Shown: piece by piece, positions 43,142 to 52,338 of the stretch | How the letters are laid out: each line of letters opens with the position of its first letter | How positions within the stretch are numbered: position 1 is the first letter of the stretch | Source: an uncultured Paenibacillaceae bacterium | Lineage (GTDB): Bacteria > Bacillota > Bacilli > Paenibacillales > DA-C8 | DNA length: 64,000 nucleotides | Assembly: GCA_937957685.1 (NCBI GenBank) | Contig: CALGAO010000127.1 | Span: 1-64,000 of the forward strand | Direction: 5' to 3' | Position numbers and translations under genes: made by a program | The notes under the pieces: model-generated | Seen by the model: only the letters and a program-made list of their open reading frames with translations | The model's database searches: none | What the model was told of the DNA's origin: nothing

Positions 43142-44833
43142 ATGAAGAATTTCAGATTGGTCATTGCAGTTATCTTGTGCGCGACGGTTTTCCTGACAGC
43201 ATGTGGTACGAACTCGGGCAACAGCACGAACACAACCCAGGGCAGCAGCAACAACAGCTCCAACGCGGGATCGGGAAGTTCAGCCGGGCAGTCCGCTCCT
43301 GGTCCATTCGGCAAGTATGACCCGCCCATCACCATCAACGTGTCCAAAGCCGCTTCCGCGAACATGCGATTCAAGGATGGCGAGGATATCGACAACAACG
43401 TCTGGCAGCGTGAAAATGAAGAGAAGCTGGGCATCAAGCTGAACTACCTGTGGAGCGCCATCTATGAAGGCGGTGCCTATGACCAGAAGCTGAATCTGGC
43501 CATCTCCTCGGGCGACCTGCCGGATATCTTCCAGGTCAACGCGCAACAGCTGAAGCAGCTGGTGGAAGCGGGCCTGGTCGAGGATATGACCGATGTGTTT
43601 GACCAGTACGCTTCGGACTTCCTGAGACAGAGCTTCGAGGAAGCGGGGGAACAATACCTCCTCTCGGCTACTTTCGGCGGCAGGTTGTATGCGCTTCCGG
43701 GTCTGGCATCCGCTCTGGACACGGCGCCGGTCATGTATGTGCGCAAGGATTGGCGCGAGAAACTGGGCCTGCCGGAGCCGAAGACGATGCAGGATGTCAT
43801 CAACATGGCGCTGGCCTTCGCCAATAACGACCCAGATGGCAACGGGGTGAAAGACACGTATGGCATCGCCCTGACGAAGGATGCCGTGGTCGGCACGGGA
43901 TTTGCGGATCTGCAGGGCTTCATGAACGGCTTCCACGCCTATCTGAACATCTGGATCGAGGATGATTCGGGCAATCTCGTCTACGGGGCGATTCAGCCGG
44001 AGGTCAAGCAAGCGCTGCAGTAGCTGCAGGACCTCTACAAGGCCGGAGCGATCGACCGCGAATTCGCCACGAAGGATATGACGAAGGTCGGCGAGGACCT
44101 GAACAAGATCGGCATCCAGTTCGGCATGATGTGGAACCCGATCGTCCCGATGCTGTCCCAGGTGCTCTCGAATCCGGGCTCGGACTGGGAAGCGTATCCG
44201 ATCCCGTCGATCGACGGCCAGCCGGCCAAGGCGGCGACGGCAGCGCCGGTCGTTCGCTTCCTGGCGGTGCGCAAAGGGTATGAGCATCCGGAGGCAGCCG
44301 TGAAGATCTACAACCTGAACTTTGAGAATCTCTGGAGCCCGAATGCGCAGCCGGATGTGTACGGCACGACGCTTGACGGCACAGAAGCCCTGCACTACAC
44401 GCTGATGCTGGCGGAGCCTCCGTTCAAGAACAACAACGTCCACCTGAAGGTGACGGAAGCGCTGAGAACCGGCGATACGAGCAAGCTGAATCGCGAGATG
44501 CAGATTACGCTCAGTGACATTCAAGCTTATCAGAATGGCGATATGAACAAGTGGCCAGGGGAGAAGATCTTCGGCGAGAACGGCTCTCAGGCTGTCCTGA
44601 ACCAATATCTGGTTAACGGCAATCTCATGCCGAACGCCTTCTACGGCGCGTCGACCGATACGATGGCCGAGAGAAGCGCCAGCCTCGAGAAGCTGATGGT
44701 CGAGGTGTTCACGAAGATCATCATGGGCGATCCGATCGACAGCTTCGACAAATTCGTCGAAGACTGGAAGAAGCTGGGCGGCGACGATATCACCAGGGAA
44801 GTCAATGAATGGCGTGCCGGCCTGACAGGCTGA
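43142..44833 (+). pseudogene. LplA/YtcQ-like solute-binding lipoprotein with in-frame amber codon
   Basis: GAGGGGGAG precedes ATG 43142. A lipoprotein signal (lipobox LTAC) and an Asn/Ser/Gly-rich linker lead into a binding domain (NVWQRENEEKLGIKLNY, DLPDIFQVN). At 44021-44023 the codon expected as CAG is TAG; the same frame then continues without a break for 270 codons (LQDLYKAGAIDREF to AGLTG). An intact product would be about 563 residues, normal for the family. Only a 293-residue fragment is made unless the amber is suppressed. It would have served the adjoining permeases. Confidence 0.85.
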
Positions 44834-44852
44834 TCAGACACATGAAGGGGGA

Positions 44853-44887
44853 GGGTAAGATGAATCGAGAGTCATCTTACCCTTCTT
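44853..44887 (+). terminator. hairpin between binding protein and permease remnant
   Basis: Perfect 11-bp stem GGGTAAGATGA/TCATCTTACCC (44853-44863 with 44872-44882) and tail TTCTT. Partial terminators here commonly set a higher level of binding protein than permease. Confidence 0.7.
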
Positions 44888-44932
44888 AAATTCAGAGGCG
44901 ATAGCCCGGATAAGAAAATGGAGGGACATCTG

Positions 44933-45473
44933 ATGAAATTCTCAAGGCTGAAAATGGAATGGCCCTTGCACCTGCTCATCTTGCCCGGATTGATCCTGGT
45001 CATCATCTACAACTACATTCCGATGCTGGGTCTGGTCATGGCCTTCCAGAAATTCATTCCCGCTCTCGGCATCACGGGCTCGAAGTGGATCGGCCTGGAT
45101 AACTTCCGCTATCTCCTGGATCTGCCCAACATCTGGCAGGTGCTGTGGAATACGGTCTACATCGCGGTAATGAAGATCATCGTCGGCCTGATCGTCCCGA
45201 TTCACCATGGTCTTTCACTGGAATTCGTGGTTCGACGGGATGATCTTCATGAACAAAATCTCCAATTATCCGCTCTCCACCTACCTGCAGAATGTGTTGA
45301 CCAGCGGCTCGATCATCAGCAGCATGGTCAATCTGAATGACCTGGCGGAGATCTCCGACCGGACGACCAAAGCGGCGCAGATCTTCGTGGGCTCGCTGCC
45401 GATCCTGTGCGTCTACCCGTTCCTGCAGCGATACTTCATGAAAGGGATCGTGCTGGGAAGCGTAAAGGGCTGA
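44933..45473 (+). pseudogene. deletion remnant joining LplB-like and LplC-like ABC permeases
   Basis: The first 90 codons from ATG 44933 (GGAGGGAC upstream) are the N-terminus of an LplB-type permease (MKFSRLKMEWPLHLLILPG, YNYIPMLGLVMAFQKF). Near 45200 the similarity jumps to another frame that reads as the C-terminal 85 residues of an LplC-type permease (FHWNSWFDGMIFMNKI, VYPFLQRYFMKGI). The rest of both genes, roughly 1.3 kb judged from usual lengths, is missing. No functional importer can be made from this locus. Confidence 0.85.
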
Positions 45474-45505
45474 GGATGATCAAGCGATGAAAGGGACGAT
45501 GTTCG

Positions 45506-47579
45506 ATGAAAGCAACGGATCTACAGAATCGGGAATGGAAAGCTTGCTGGATCTGGGATGCGCCGCAGCCCGAGAAGGCAAGCGAGCAGATCCTGGTGTA
45601 CTTTCGCAAGACCTTTCACCTGGATGAGGCGGCTCGTCTCACGCTGGACATCACGGCGGACAGCCGGTATATCCTCTATGTCAATGGAACCAGGATCTGT
45701 GTCGGCCCGTGCAAATCCACGCGGCATACGCACTATTACGAGACGGTGGATGTCAGCGAGCATCTGAGGCTCGGCACGAATGTCATCGCCGTGAAGGTGT
45801 TGAGATATCCGTCCGCTGAACCGTTCCCCTACGGTGTTGGCGGACCGACCTCGATCTGGCGCTCCCAGGCGGCGGGCCTGTTCGTCGAAGGGGAACTGCG
45901 GAACGATCGGGACGAGGTGATCGGAAGCGTCCATACCGACGCCAGCTGGAAGGTGTTGCGCCACAAGGGATACCGATACCGGCCAGGCATGCTCATCTTC
46001 TGGATGGGCGGGCTCGAGGAGGTGTACGCCGATCAGGCCCCTCTGGACTGGCATCTGCCTGAATACGACGATGCGGAGTGGGGAACGGCGATCGAATGCG
46101 TGAGGCCCAGAGGCTACGGGCTGCTGAATCCCTGGCAGCTGGCGCCGCGCCCGATTCCGCTGCTGTATGAGAGGGAGCGCAGATTCCAGGCGGCGGCGAA
46201 TGCTGCAGGCATCGAGCCCGATCAGATCATGCGTCTGATCCGCCACCAGCTGCCAATCAGGCTCGCTGCCCGTCAGCGCCTCACTTTCGATCTCGACGCG
46301 GGCGAGCTGACGACCGGCTACCTGTCCGTGGCCGTACAGGGAGGAAGGGGCAGCGTCATCTCGCTGCTGTGCGCCGAATGCTATGAGGAGCCGGAGAGCC
46401 AGCCCTTCCAGCGGGTCAAGAAGCATCGGGAGAATACCAGCGGCAAGCTGCTGGGTGACAGCGACGTCTACCACGTGGCGGGCGCGGGCTCCGGGAAGAC
46501 GGAGGTGTATGAGCCATTCTGGTTCCGCACGTTCCGCTATGTGCGGGTGGAGATCGAGACCGGCGATGAGCCGATGGACGTCCTGGCGATCCAATACCGG
46601 GAAACCGGTTATCCACTGGAGGTCAGGGCGAGCTTCCAGTCATCCGATCCCCAGCTGGATCATATCTGGGAGCTGAGTCTTCGCACCCTCAGGCGATGCA
46701 TGCACGAAACCTACGAGGACTGCCCGTATTATGAGCAGCTTCAGTATACGATGGACAGCCGGCTCATGATGCTGTACACCTACAACGTCAGCGCCGATGA
46801 TCGGCTGCCGAGACGGACGATGGAGGATTTCTTCCAATCGAGACTGCCCTCGGGGATGCTGCAATCCCGTTATCCCAGCACCGATCCGCAGGTGATTCCG
46901 TCCTTCGCCCTGTACTGGATCGATATGCGAGCTGCAGTCCAGGGCGGATCGGCTGTGCGAGGCAGCGGTGCGCGTATCCTGGTCAGAGGACAGGCGGCTG
47001 TTCAGGGAGCTTCCCGGCACGGAGATCTACACCCAGCATTCGCAGATCATGGCCGTCCTGGCAGGTGCGATCAAGGGAGAGGCGGCGAAGGAACTGATGC
47101 AGCGAACGCTGACGGCGCCGATCCACCGGGTGACGCTGCCGTTCTCCTATCTGCTGATGAAGGCGTTAAAAAAGGTCGGGCTCACGGAAGCGCTGCTGCC
47201 CCTCTGGGATCGCTGGCGCGTGTTTGAGCAGCAGGGACTCACGACCTTGCCGGAGACGGAAGTGAATCCGCGCAGCGACTGTCACGCCTGGAGCTCCGTG
47301 CCGCTCGTCGAGTTCCCGACGACGATCCTGGGCGTCACTCCGGAGAAGCCGGGGTTCGAGGCGATCAGCATCCGGCCGGTCATCCACGGGCTCACCTGGG
47401 CAAGAGGGACGGTGCCAATGGTCAAGGGCCTTGTCAAGGTGGATTGGCGGATCGAAGGTGACGTGTTCTCCATCACGGTTGAGGCTCCGGACGGAGTGCC
47501 GGTCACCTTGACCTTGCCGGATGACACGACGCATGCCTTCACCGGACAGGCGAGGATGTCGGTTCCGCTCACGGGTTGA
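45506..47579 (+). pseudogene. alpha-L-rhamnosidase-like glycosidase (GH78 type) with internal deletion
   Basis: The N-terminal frame (45506 to about 46925) contains beta-sandwich modules (WIWDAPQPE, FRKTFHLD, ILYVNGTRICVGP) and the start of the (alpha/alpha)6 barrel (HETYEDCPYYEQLQYTMDSR, FALYWIDM). At about 46925 it switches to another frame (ELQSRADRLCEAAVRVSWSE onward), which continues with QHSQIMAVLAG and the C-terminal sandwich to 47579. An estimated 150 barrel residues are lost, including part of the acid-residue region. An active enzyme is unlikely. It would have removed rhamnose from imported or external oligosaccharides. Confidence 0.8.
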
Positions 47580-47610
47580 CCAGTTTACCACGGATACAGG
47601 AGGGACTAAC

Positions 47611-48378
47611 GTGCAGGTTGCATTTGAATGCGTGAATAACGGCAAGGTGCTGAGAGGTATGCAGCATATACCGGATCACGCCGCTGGCAAGGTGCCGGCG
47701 GTCATCATGTTTCACGGCTTCACGGCGACGATGAGCATGATGTATGTGGAGGTGGCGAGGCGCCTGGAGCGTCATGGCATCGCCAGCGTGCGCTTCGACT
47801 TTGCCGGCAGCGGCGAAAGTGACGGAGACTTTGTCGACATGACCATCTCCAGCGAAGTGAGCGACGGACTGGCGGTGCTCGATTATGTGAAGCAGCTCGA
47901 CTACGTGGACCCGGAGCGCATCGCGATCATGGGGACGAGCCTGGGCGGCGTGATCGCCAGTTTCGCTGCGGGCAAGCGTCCCGATGACGTGCGGGCGCTC
48001 GTCCTGATCTGCCCGGCCTTCATCTTCTCCGAGCATCTCCATCAGGGAACGATGGGTCCGACCACCGATATTACGAGGATCGACGAGACCGGATATGTCG
48101 ATATGGGCGGCATCAAGCTGGGAGCGGGATTCGTCCATGACGGTCTGGCATGGGATATCTACCAGGCATCGGCTCCCTACCGCAAGAAGGTGCTGCTGAT
48201 CCAAGGAGATGCCGACATCGATGTGCCGCTGCGCGTGTCCGAGGAGTATGCCAGGACGTTTCCGGATCGGGCCGAGCTGCATATCATCCCCGGCGCCGAT
48301 CATATTTTCCTGAATCCGGCTCACAGGCAGCAGCTGATCGACAGATCGCTCGACTTTCTGGCCGAGCAATTTCGATGA
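47611..48378 (+). CDS. alpha/beta-hydrolase esterase, intact copy
   Basis: 255 residues, GTG start at 47611 after CAGGAGGGA. Nucleophile elbow GTSLGG (about residues 111-116), oxyanion-side HGFTAT, and catalytic His in IPGADHIF near residue 230; Asp is expected in QGDADIDVP. Similar to feruloyl/acetyl esterases in carbohydrate loci, cytoplasmic since no signal peptide is present. It may deacylate imported plant oligosaccharides. A second, damaged copy follows 35 nt downstream. Confidence 0.88.
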   Translation: MQVAFECVNNGKVLRGMQHIPDHAAGKVPAVIMFHGFTATMSMMYVEVARRLERHGIASVRFDFAGSGESDGDFVDMTISSEVSDGLAVLDYVKQLDYVDPERIAIMGTSLGGVIASFAAGKRPDDVRALVLICPAFIFSEHLHQGTMGPTTDITRIDETGYVDMGGIKLGAGFVHDGLAWDIYQASAPYRKKVLLIQGDADIDVPLRVSEEYARTFPDRAELHIIPGADHIFLNPAHRQQLIDRSLDFLAEQFR

Positions 48379-48413
48379 AAGCCGTGAGGCGGATACCGAA
48401 CAGAGGTGATCAC

Positions 48414-49089
48414 ATGCAAACTGCCATTGAGTGCACCAGCCATGGATTGACATTGCGCGGCATGCTGCATCGGCCGGTTGGAGCCGACCAGGTGCCGCTG
48501 GTCATCATGTATCATGATTTCATGGCTACCAAGACCGAGAACAAGTTCATCTACGTCGAGTTGTCCAGGGAGCTGGAGAAGCGGGGCATCGCCTCGGTCC
48601 GTTTTGACTTTATGGGTTGCGGGGAAAGCGACGGGGAGATGCACCAGAGATCGTACCGCTCGGATCTGGATGGCGCGTCGGATATTCTGGCCTACGCGCA
48701 TGCGCTGCCTTTCGTTGATCGCAACCGGATCGCGATCGTTGGCAAAGGCACCAGCGGCATGATCGCCTGCCAGATGGCCAGCAGGGTGAAGGAAGCGGCA
48801 AGCCCTGCTCCTGCTGTCGCCGACGCTGAATTGCCGGCATGAGGCCTATGCGGAGGAACTGAGAAACGCGGAGCCCGAATCGCTGGCAAGCGCGACGGCG
48901 AAGGTGCTGCTGGTGCACGGTGACCAGGAAGCTAGCAGCGAGCTCATGGATCGCTGCCGGAAGGTCTATGGAGACCGGATGACCGCGCAGCCGATCGCCG
49001 ATGTCCACCATGTCGTGGAGACCGTTGCGGCAAGGGAGCGCATGATGGAGCAGGCCATCGCCTTCCTGACGAAGCAGCTGCTTGGATGA
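48414..49089 (+). pseudogene. alpha/beta-hydrolase paralogue, nucleophile lost and frameshifted
   Basis: Aligns with the preceding esterase from its start (ATG 48414; IASVRFDFMGCGESDGE against IASVRFDFAGSGESDGD). Where the intact copy has GTSLGG, this one reads GKGTSG, with Gly in the nucleophile position. At about 48797 an extra base (GCGGC in place of GCGC) shifts the frame; the true continuation (QALLLLSPTLNCRHEAYAEE, VLLVHGDQEASSELM) runs on in the next frame to 49089. As read, only a 142-residue fragment is made. Loss of the Ser suggests catalytic loss came before or beside frame loss. Confidence 0.8.
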
Positions 49090-49122
49090 GAACGTGAGTT
49101 CAGATATGGGGGAGGACACAGG

Positions 49123-50859
49123 ATGTATTCGGAGAAGAGCTTGCTCGGCGAGCTGCTGTATGATCCAGCCGCGAAAGAAGTGTTGATGAGGCATCTGCCC
49201 GAGCTGTTCGAGCAGCCGTATCTGTTGGCCAATATGAAGATCAGAACCTTGCAGGAGCTGCTTCATTTTGAAAAGTATGATGAGGCCAAAGCCGATGCGC
49301 TGGTGAAGGAGTTGGCCTCGGTTGTCCCGCAGATCAGGGACGATGAGCCCGACTTTGCCAATATGGAAGCCTATGACCTGGGTGAGGCGACGCGCGGCAC
49401 CGCGCCAGTCGAAGCAGCGCCTTACGCATCCAGATGGGGCGTCTATGAAGTGACCTTGAACGGTCCGACGGGCGGCAACCCCTTCGTGCAGGTGAAGCTG
49501 TCGGCGGAGTTTGCTTGCGGGGATCTGGTCCTCGCCCAGAGGGGGTTCTATGATGGAGACGGACGGTACAGGATTCGCTTCATGCCGCCGGCGGAAGGCG
49601 ACTGGACCTTCCGGACGAGCTCCAATATACCGTCCATGGACGGAATCACGGGAAGCTTCCGCTGCGGGCCGGCGAAGGATGGAGACAGGGGCCCTGTCCG
49701 GGTATGCAGAACCTTCCATTTCGCCTATGAGGACGGGACGCCGTATCTTCCCTTCGGCACGACCTGCTATGCCTGGATTCATCAACCGGAAGACCTGCAG
49801 GAGCAGACGCTGGCATCGCTGCGCCAATCGCCCTTTAACAAGCTTCGGATGTGCGTGTTTCCGAAGGCCTATCTGTATAATCTGGAGGAGCCGGACATCT
49901 ATCCTTACGAGGGCTCCAGAGAGACCGGCTGGGATTACTACCGGTTTAATGTGGCGTTTTTCCGGCGGCTGGAAAAGAGGATCGCGCAGCTCAAGCAGCT
50001 GGGCATCGAGGCGGATCTGATCCTGTTCCATCCATACGATACCTGGGGCTTCAGCGAGATGCCAAGGCGCGCGGACGAGCTGTACCTGACCTACATCACC
50101 GCAAGGCTGTCCGCATACAGCAACGTCTGGTGGTCGCTGGCCAATGAATATGACCTGATGTGGGCGAAGAAGGAAGAGGATTGGGAACGGTTCGCCGCGC
50201 TCATCACGGAGCATGATCCCTATCGCCATCTGATCTCGATCCACAACTGCATTCGCATCTATGATTTCAGCAAGCCGTGGGTGACCCACTGCTGCATCCA
50301 GCGCACGGATGCCTACAAGACAACCGAAACAACCCGGGAGTGGAGACAGCGATGGGGCAAGCCGGTGGTGGTTGACGAATGCGCGTACGAAGGCAATATC
50401 GACCAGGACTGGGGGAATATCACCGGTGAAGAAATGACGCGGCGTTTCTGGGAAGGCGCGATCCGCGGCGGATATGTCGGCCATGGCGAAACCTATGTCA
50501 ACCCGGAGGAGATCCTGTGGTGGTCCAAGGGCGGCAGATTGACCGGATCCAGTCCGGCCAGGATCCGATTCCTGAGGCAGATCATGGAGGAGACTCCGGG
50601 AGGATATCTGGAGCCGCTGCCTCCGCCTTGGGGATTCCCGGTGGCGGGAATCGAAGACGAATACTATATAACGTATTTCGGATTTTTTCAGCCGAGCTTC
50701 AAAACCTTCAAATATCGGCCTGGCTTGCGATTCGAAGCCGAGGTGATCGACACCTGGAATATGACGATCGAGAAGCTGCCCGGAGTCTATGAAGGCTCGT
50801 TCCGGATCGAACTTCCGGGGCGTCCGTATATGGCCATTCGGTTGAAAAGAGTTCCCTGA
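49123..50859 (+). CDS. glycoside hydrolase-like protein (DUF5060/DUF5605 type)
   Basis: 578 residues with no signal peptide, so probably cytoplasmic. A helical N-terminal region (1-75) is followed by an Ig-like DUF5060 domain (about residues 85-190, SRWGVYEVTLNGPTGGNPF). A TIM-barrel catalytic region spans 200-470, where WWSLANEYDL and VVVDECAYEG supply the two likely catalytic Glu residues of clan GH-A. A C-terminal beta domain follows. GGGGGAGGACAC upstream of ATG 49123. The only intact glycosidase of the 39-51 kb locus; substrate unknown, rhamnogalacturonan-type glycans plausible from context. Confidence 0.8.
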   Translation: MYSEKSLLGELLYDPAAKEVLMRHLPELFEQPYLLANMKIRTLQELLHFEKYDEAKADALVKELASVVPQIRDDEPDFANMEAYDLGEATRGTAPVEAAPYASRWGVYEVTLNGPTGGNPFVQVKLSAEFACGDLVLAQRGFYDGDGRYRIRFMPPAEGDWTFRTSSNIPSMDGITGSFRCGPAKDGDRGPVRVCRTFHFAYEDGTPYLPFGTTCYAWIHQPEDLQEQTLASLRQSPFNKLRMCVFPKAYLYNLEEPDIYPYEGSRETGWDYYRFNVAFFRRLEKRIAQLKQLGIEADLILFHPYDTWGFSEMPRRADELYLTYITARLSAYSNVWWSLANEYDLMWAKKEEDWERFAALITEHDPYRHLISIHNCIRIYDFSKPWVTHCCIQRTDAYKTTETTREWRQRWGKPVVVDECAYEGNIDQDWGNITGEEMTRRFWEGAIRGGYVGHGETYVNPEEILWWSKGGRLTGSSPARIRFLRQIMEETPGGYLEPLPPPWGFPVAGIEDEYYITYFGFFQPSFKTFKYRPGLRFEAEVIDTWNMTIEKLPGVYEGSFRIELPGRPYMAIRLKRVP

Positions 50860-50873
50860 TCGGGAAGATGCAG

Positions 50874-50907
50874 GACACCTGGCCGTTCAAGGCGGGTGTC
50901 TTTTTTG
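50874..50907 (+). terminator. terminator closing the glycosidase locus
   Basis: GACACCTGGCC (50874-50884) against GGCGGGTGTC (50891-50900), then CTTTTTT-type tail. Confidence 0.75.
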
Positions 50908-51212
50908 TCTTGATTCGACAAATCCTGTCACGCCCCCTGAATACATCATATGATGTCACGGGAGAAAAAAGGAAAGTTCCTGAGATCATGGTCTCTCTGT
51001 TTGCAGAGGGAGATAGTCCTATAACCCCATATTCCGGGAAACAACTATATCCATTTTACCGGGTCAATGGATGTAATTTGTCAAAATCTGTAGAGAATTT
51101 GTTGATATTTCACTGCTAGGATTGGAGTTGGCAACATTTTTCACTAAACTTTCTCGCCTATATATCCTTACAATATGGCTATCAGTCTTTTTGGAAAACA
51201 GGTGAAGCAAGC
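50908..51212. other. intergenic region upstream of EPS operon
   Basis: About 305 bp. Contains a perfect 14-bp palindrome ACATCATATGATGT (50943-50956), a hairpin (50993-51000 with 51005-51012), and a weak promoter TAAACT (51145-51150), 18-bp spacer, TACAAT (51169-51174). No c-di-GMP riboswitch of either known class was recognised. Confidence 0.45.
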
Positions 51213-52334
51213 GTGAACAGTCGGTTCAAGCCAGTTATTGTTCTTGCTGTTATCGTGGTGATCATAGCTGCACTGGTCTGGTGGCTTCGTCCCGAACAGG
51301 AACAACGCTACGAGTTACAGGGGGATGAAAGCCCCCTGCTTCGTTTCGTGATCCAACATCTGCTCGATCCATCCGGAGGCATCTATACGAATCTGCGCGA
51401 CGATCTCGAGCTTGCTCCGGATATGGCGGGCAATCATCAGATGCTGTCTGAATCCACCGGCCTCATGATGGCCTACGCGCTTCGTACGGACCGAAAGGAA
51501 CTGTACGAGACACAGGTTTCCTTCCTGACCCGATATCTGATGACCGGGGATGGTCAGATTCGCTGGGTGTATGAGAAGCGGGGACCGTACAGCGACGTTC
51601 ATGCCAATGCCAGCATCGATGACCTGAAGATCATCGGTGCTTTGTTTGCTGCGGCGGAAAGGTGGCGGATTGATCGTTATGAGCGCCTCGCCGACCGGCT
51701 GGCACAGGTCCTGCTGGATCATGGGGTGACGGAAGACGGGTACCTCGCGGATTACTACGATTGGCGATACGGCGGCATGGCCGATACCATCACCTCCTCC
51801 TATCTCGAGCTGGAAGTGCTGGGCAAGCTGGCGGATCGCGACCCGTCGTGGCAACCGATCCATGAGCGGGCAGCCGATCTGCTGCGATCGGCGCATCTTC
51901 CCAACGGACTGTTCTACAAGACCTATGTGATCCCGGAGCGCCGCTGGATCGTGCCCGAAGAGTTCAACATGATCGATGTGCTGTACGCGGCGCTTCATCT
52001 GATGCAGGGCGGCGGGGATGCGACGAACACCGTCAGTCTGATCGAGCGCAAATGGCTGGAGGACGGCCAACTGTTTGCTTCCTATGACGGGCAACTTAAG
52101 CCGGTCAACCGTTCGATCTCCCCCGCGGTCTACGCGCTGGCCTATCGGCTGATGGTCCGTGCGGATCGGCCGGATGTGGCCGAAGAGCTGGGCGAGACAT
52201 TGCACCAGTTGTCCATTCGGGACGATCAATCCCCCTATTACGGCGGCTTCGTGGAGCCGAGTACACGGGAGGCTTACTCCTTCGATCATCTTCAAGCCTT
52301 GTTGGCGGAATCAGAAACGGAAGTGGAGCGGTGA
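51213..52334 (+). CDS. ydaJ: YdaJ-like membrane-anchored GH8-fold protein
   Basis: 373 residues, GTG start with AGGTGA upstream. One N-terminal transmembrane anchor (residues 6-24) is followed by an extracytoplasmic (alpha/alpha)6-barrel resembling GH8: DDLKIIGALFAAAERW, YLADYYDWRYGGMADTI, and Glu/Asp-rich loops. First gene of a five-gene EPS cluster in the same order as B. subtilis ydaJKLMN. GH8-type proteins in such operons cut or process the nascent polysaccharide. The ydaK-like gene starts 4 nt after the stop. Confidence 0.82.
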   Translation: MNSRFKPVIVLAVIVVIIAALVWWLRPEQEQRYELQGDESPLLRFVIQHLLDPSGGIYTNLRDDLELAPDMAGNHQMLSESTGLMMAYALRTDRKELYETQVSFLTRYLMTGDGQIRWVYEKRGPYSDVHANASIDDLKIIGALFAAAERWRIDRYERLADRLAQVLLDHGVTEDGYLADYYDWRYGGMADTITSSYLELEVLGKLADRDPSWQPIHERAADLLRSAHLPNGLFYKTYVIPERRWIVPEEFNMIDVLYAALHLMQGGGDATNTVSLIERKWLEDGQLFASYDGQLKPVNRSISPAVYALAYRLMVRADRPDVAEELGETLHQLSIRDDQSPYYGGFVEPSTREAYSFDHLQALLAESETEVER

Positions 52335-52338
52335 ATCC

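Noticed and set aside
50908..51212. c-di-GMP riboswitch ahead of the EPS operon
   Set aside because: No GEMM-I or GEMM-II core sequences found by eye, and the predicted transcript leader is only about 35 nt.
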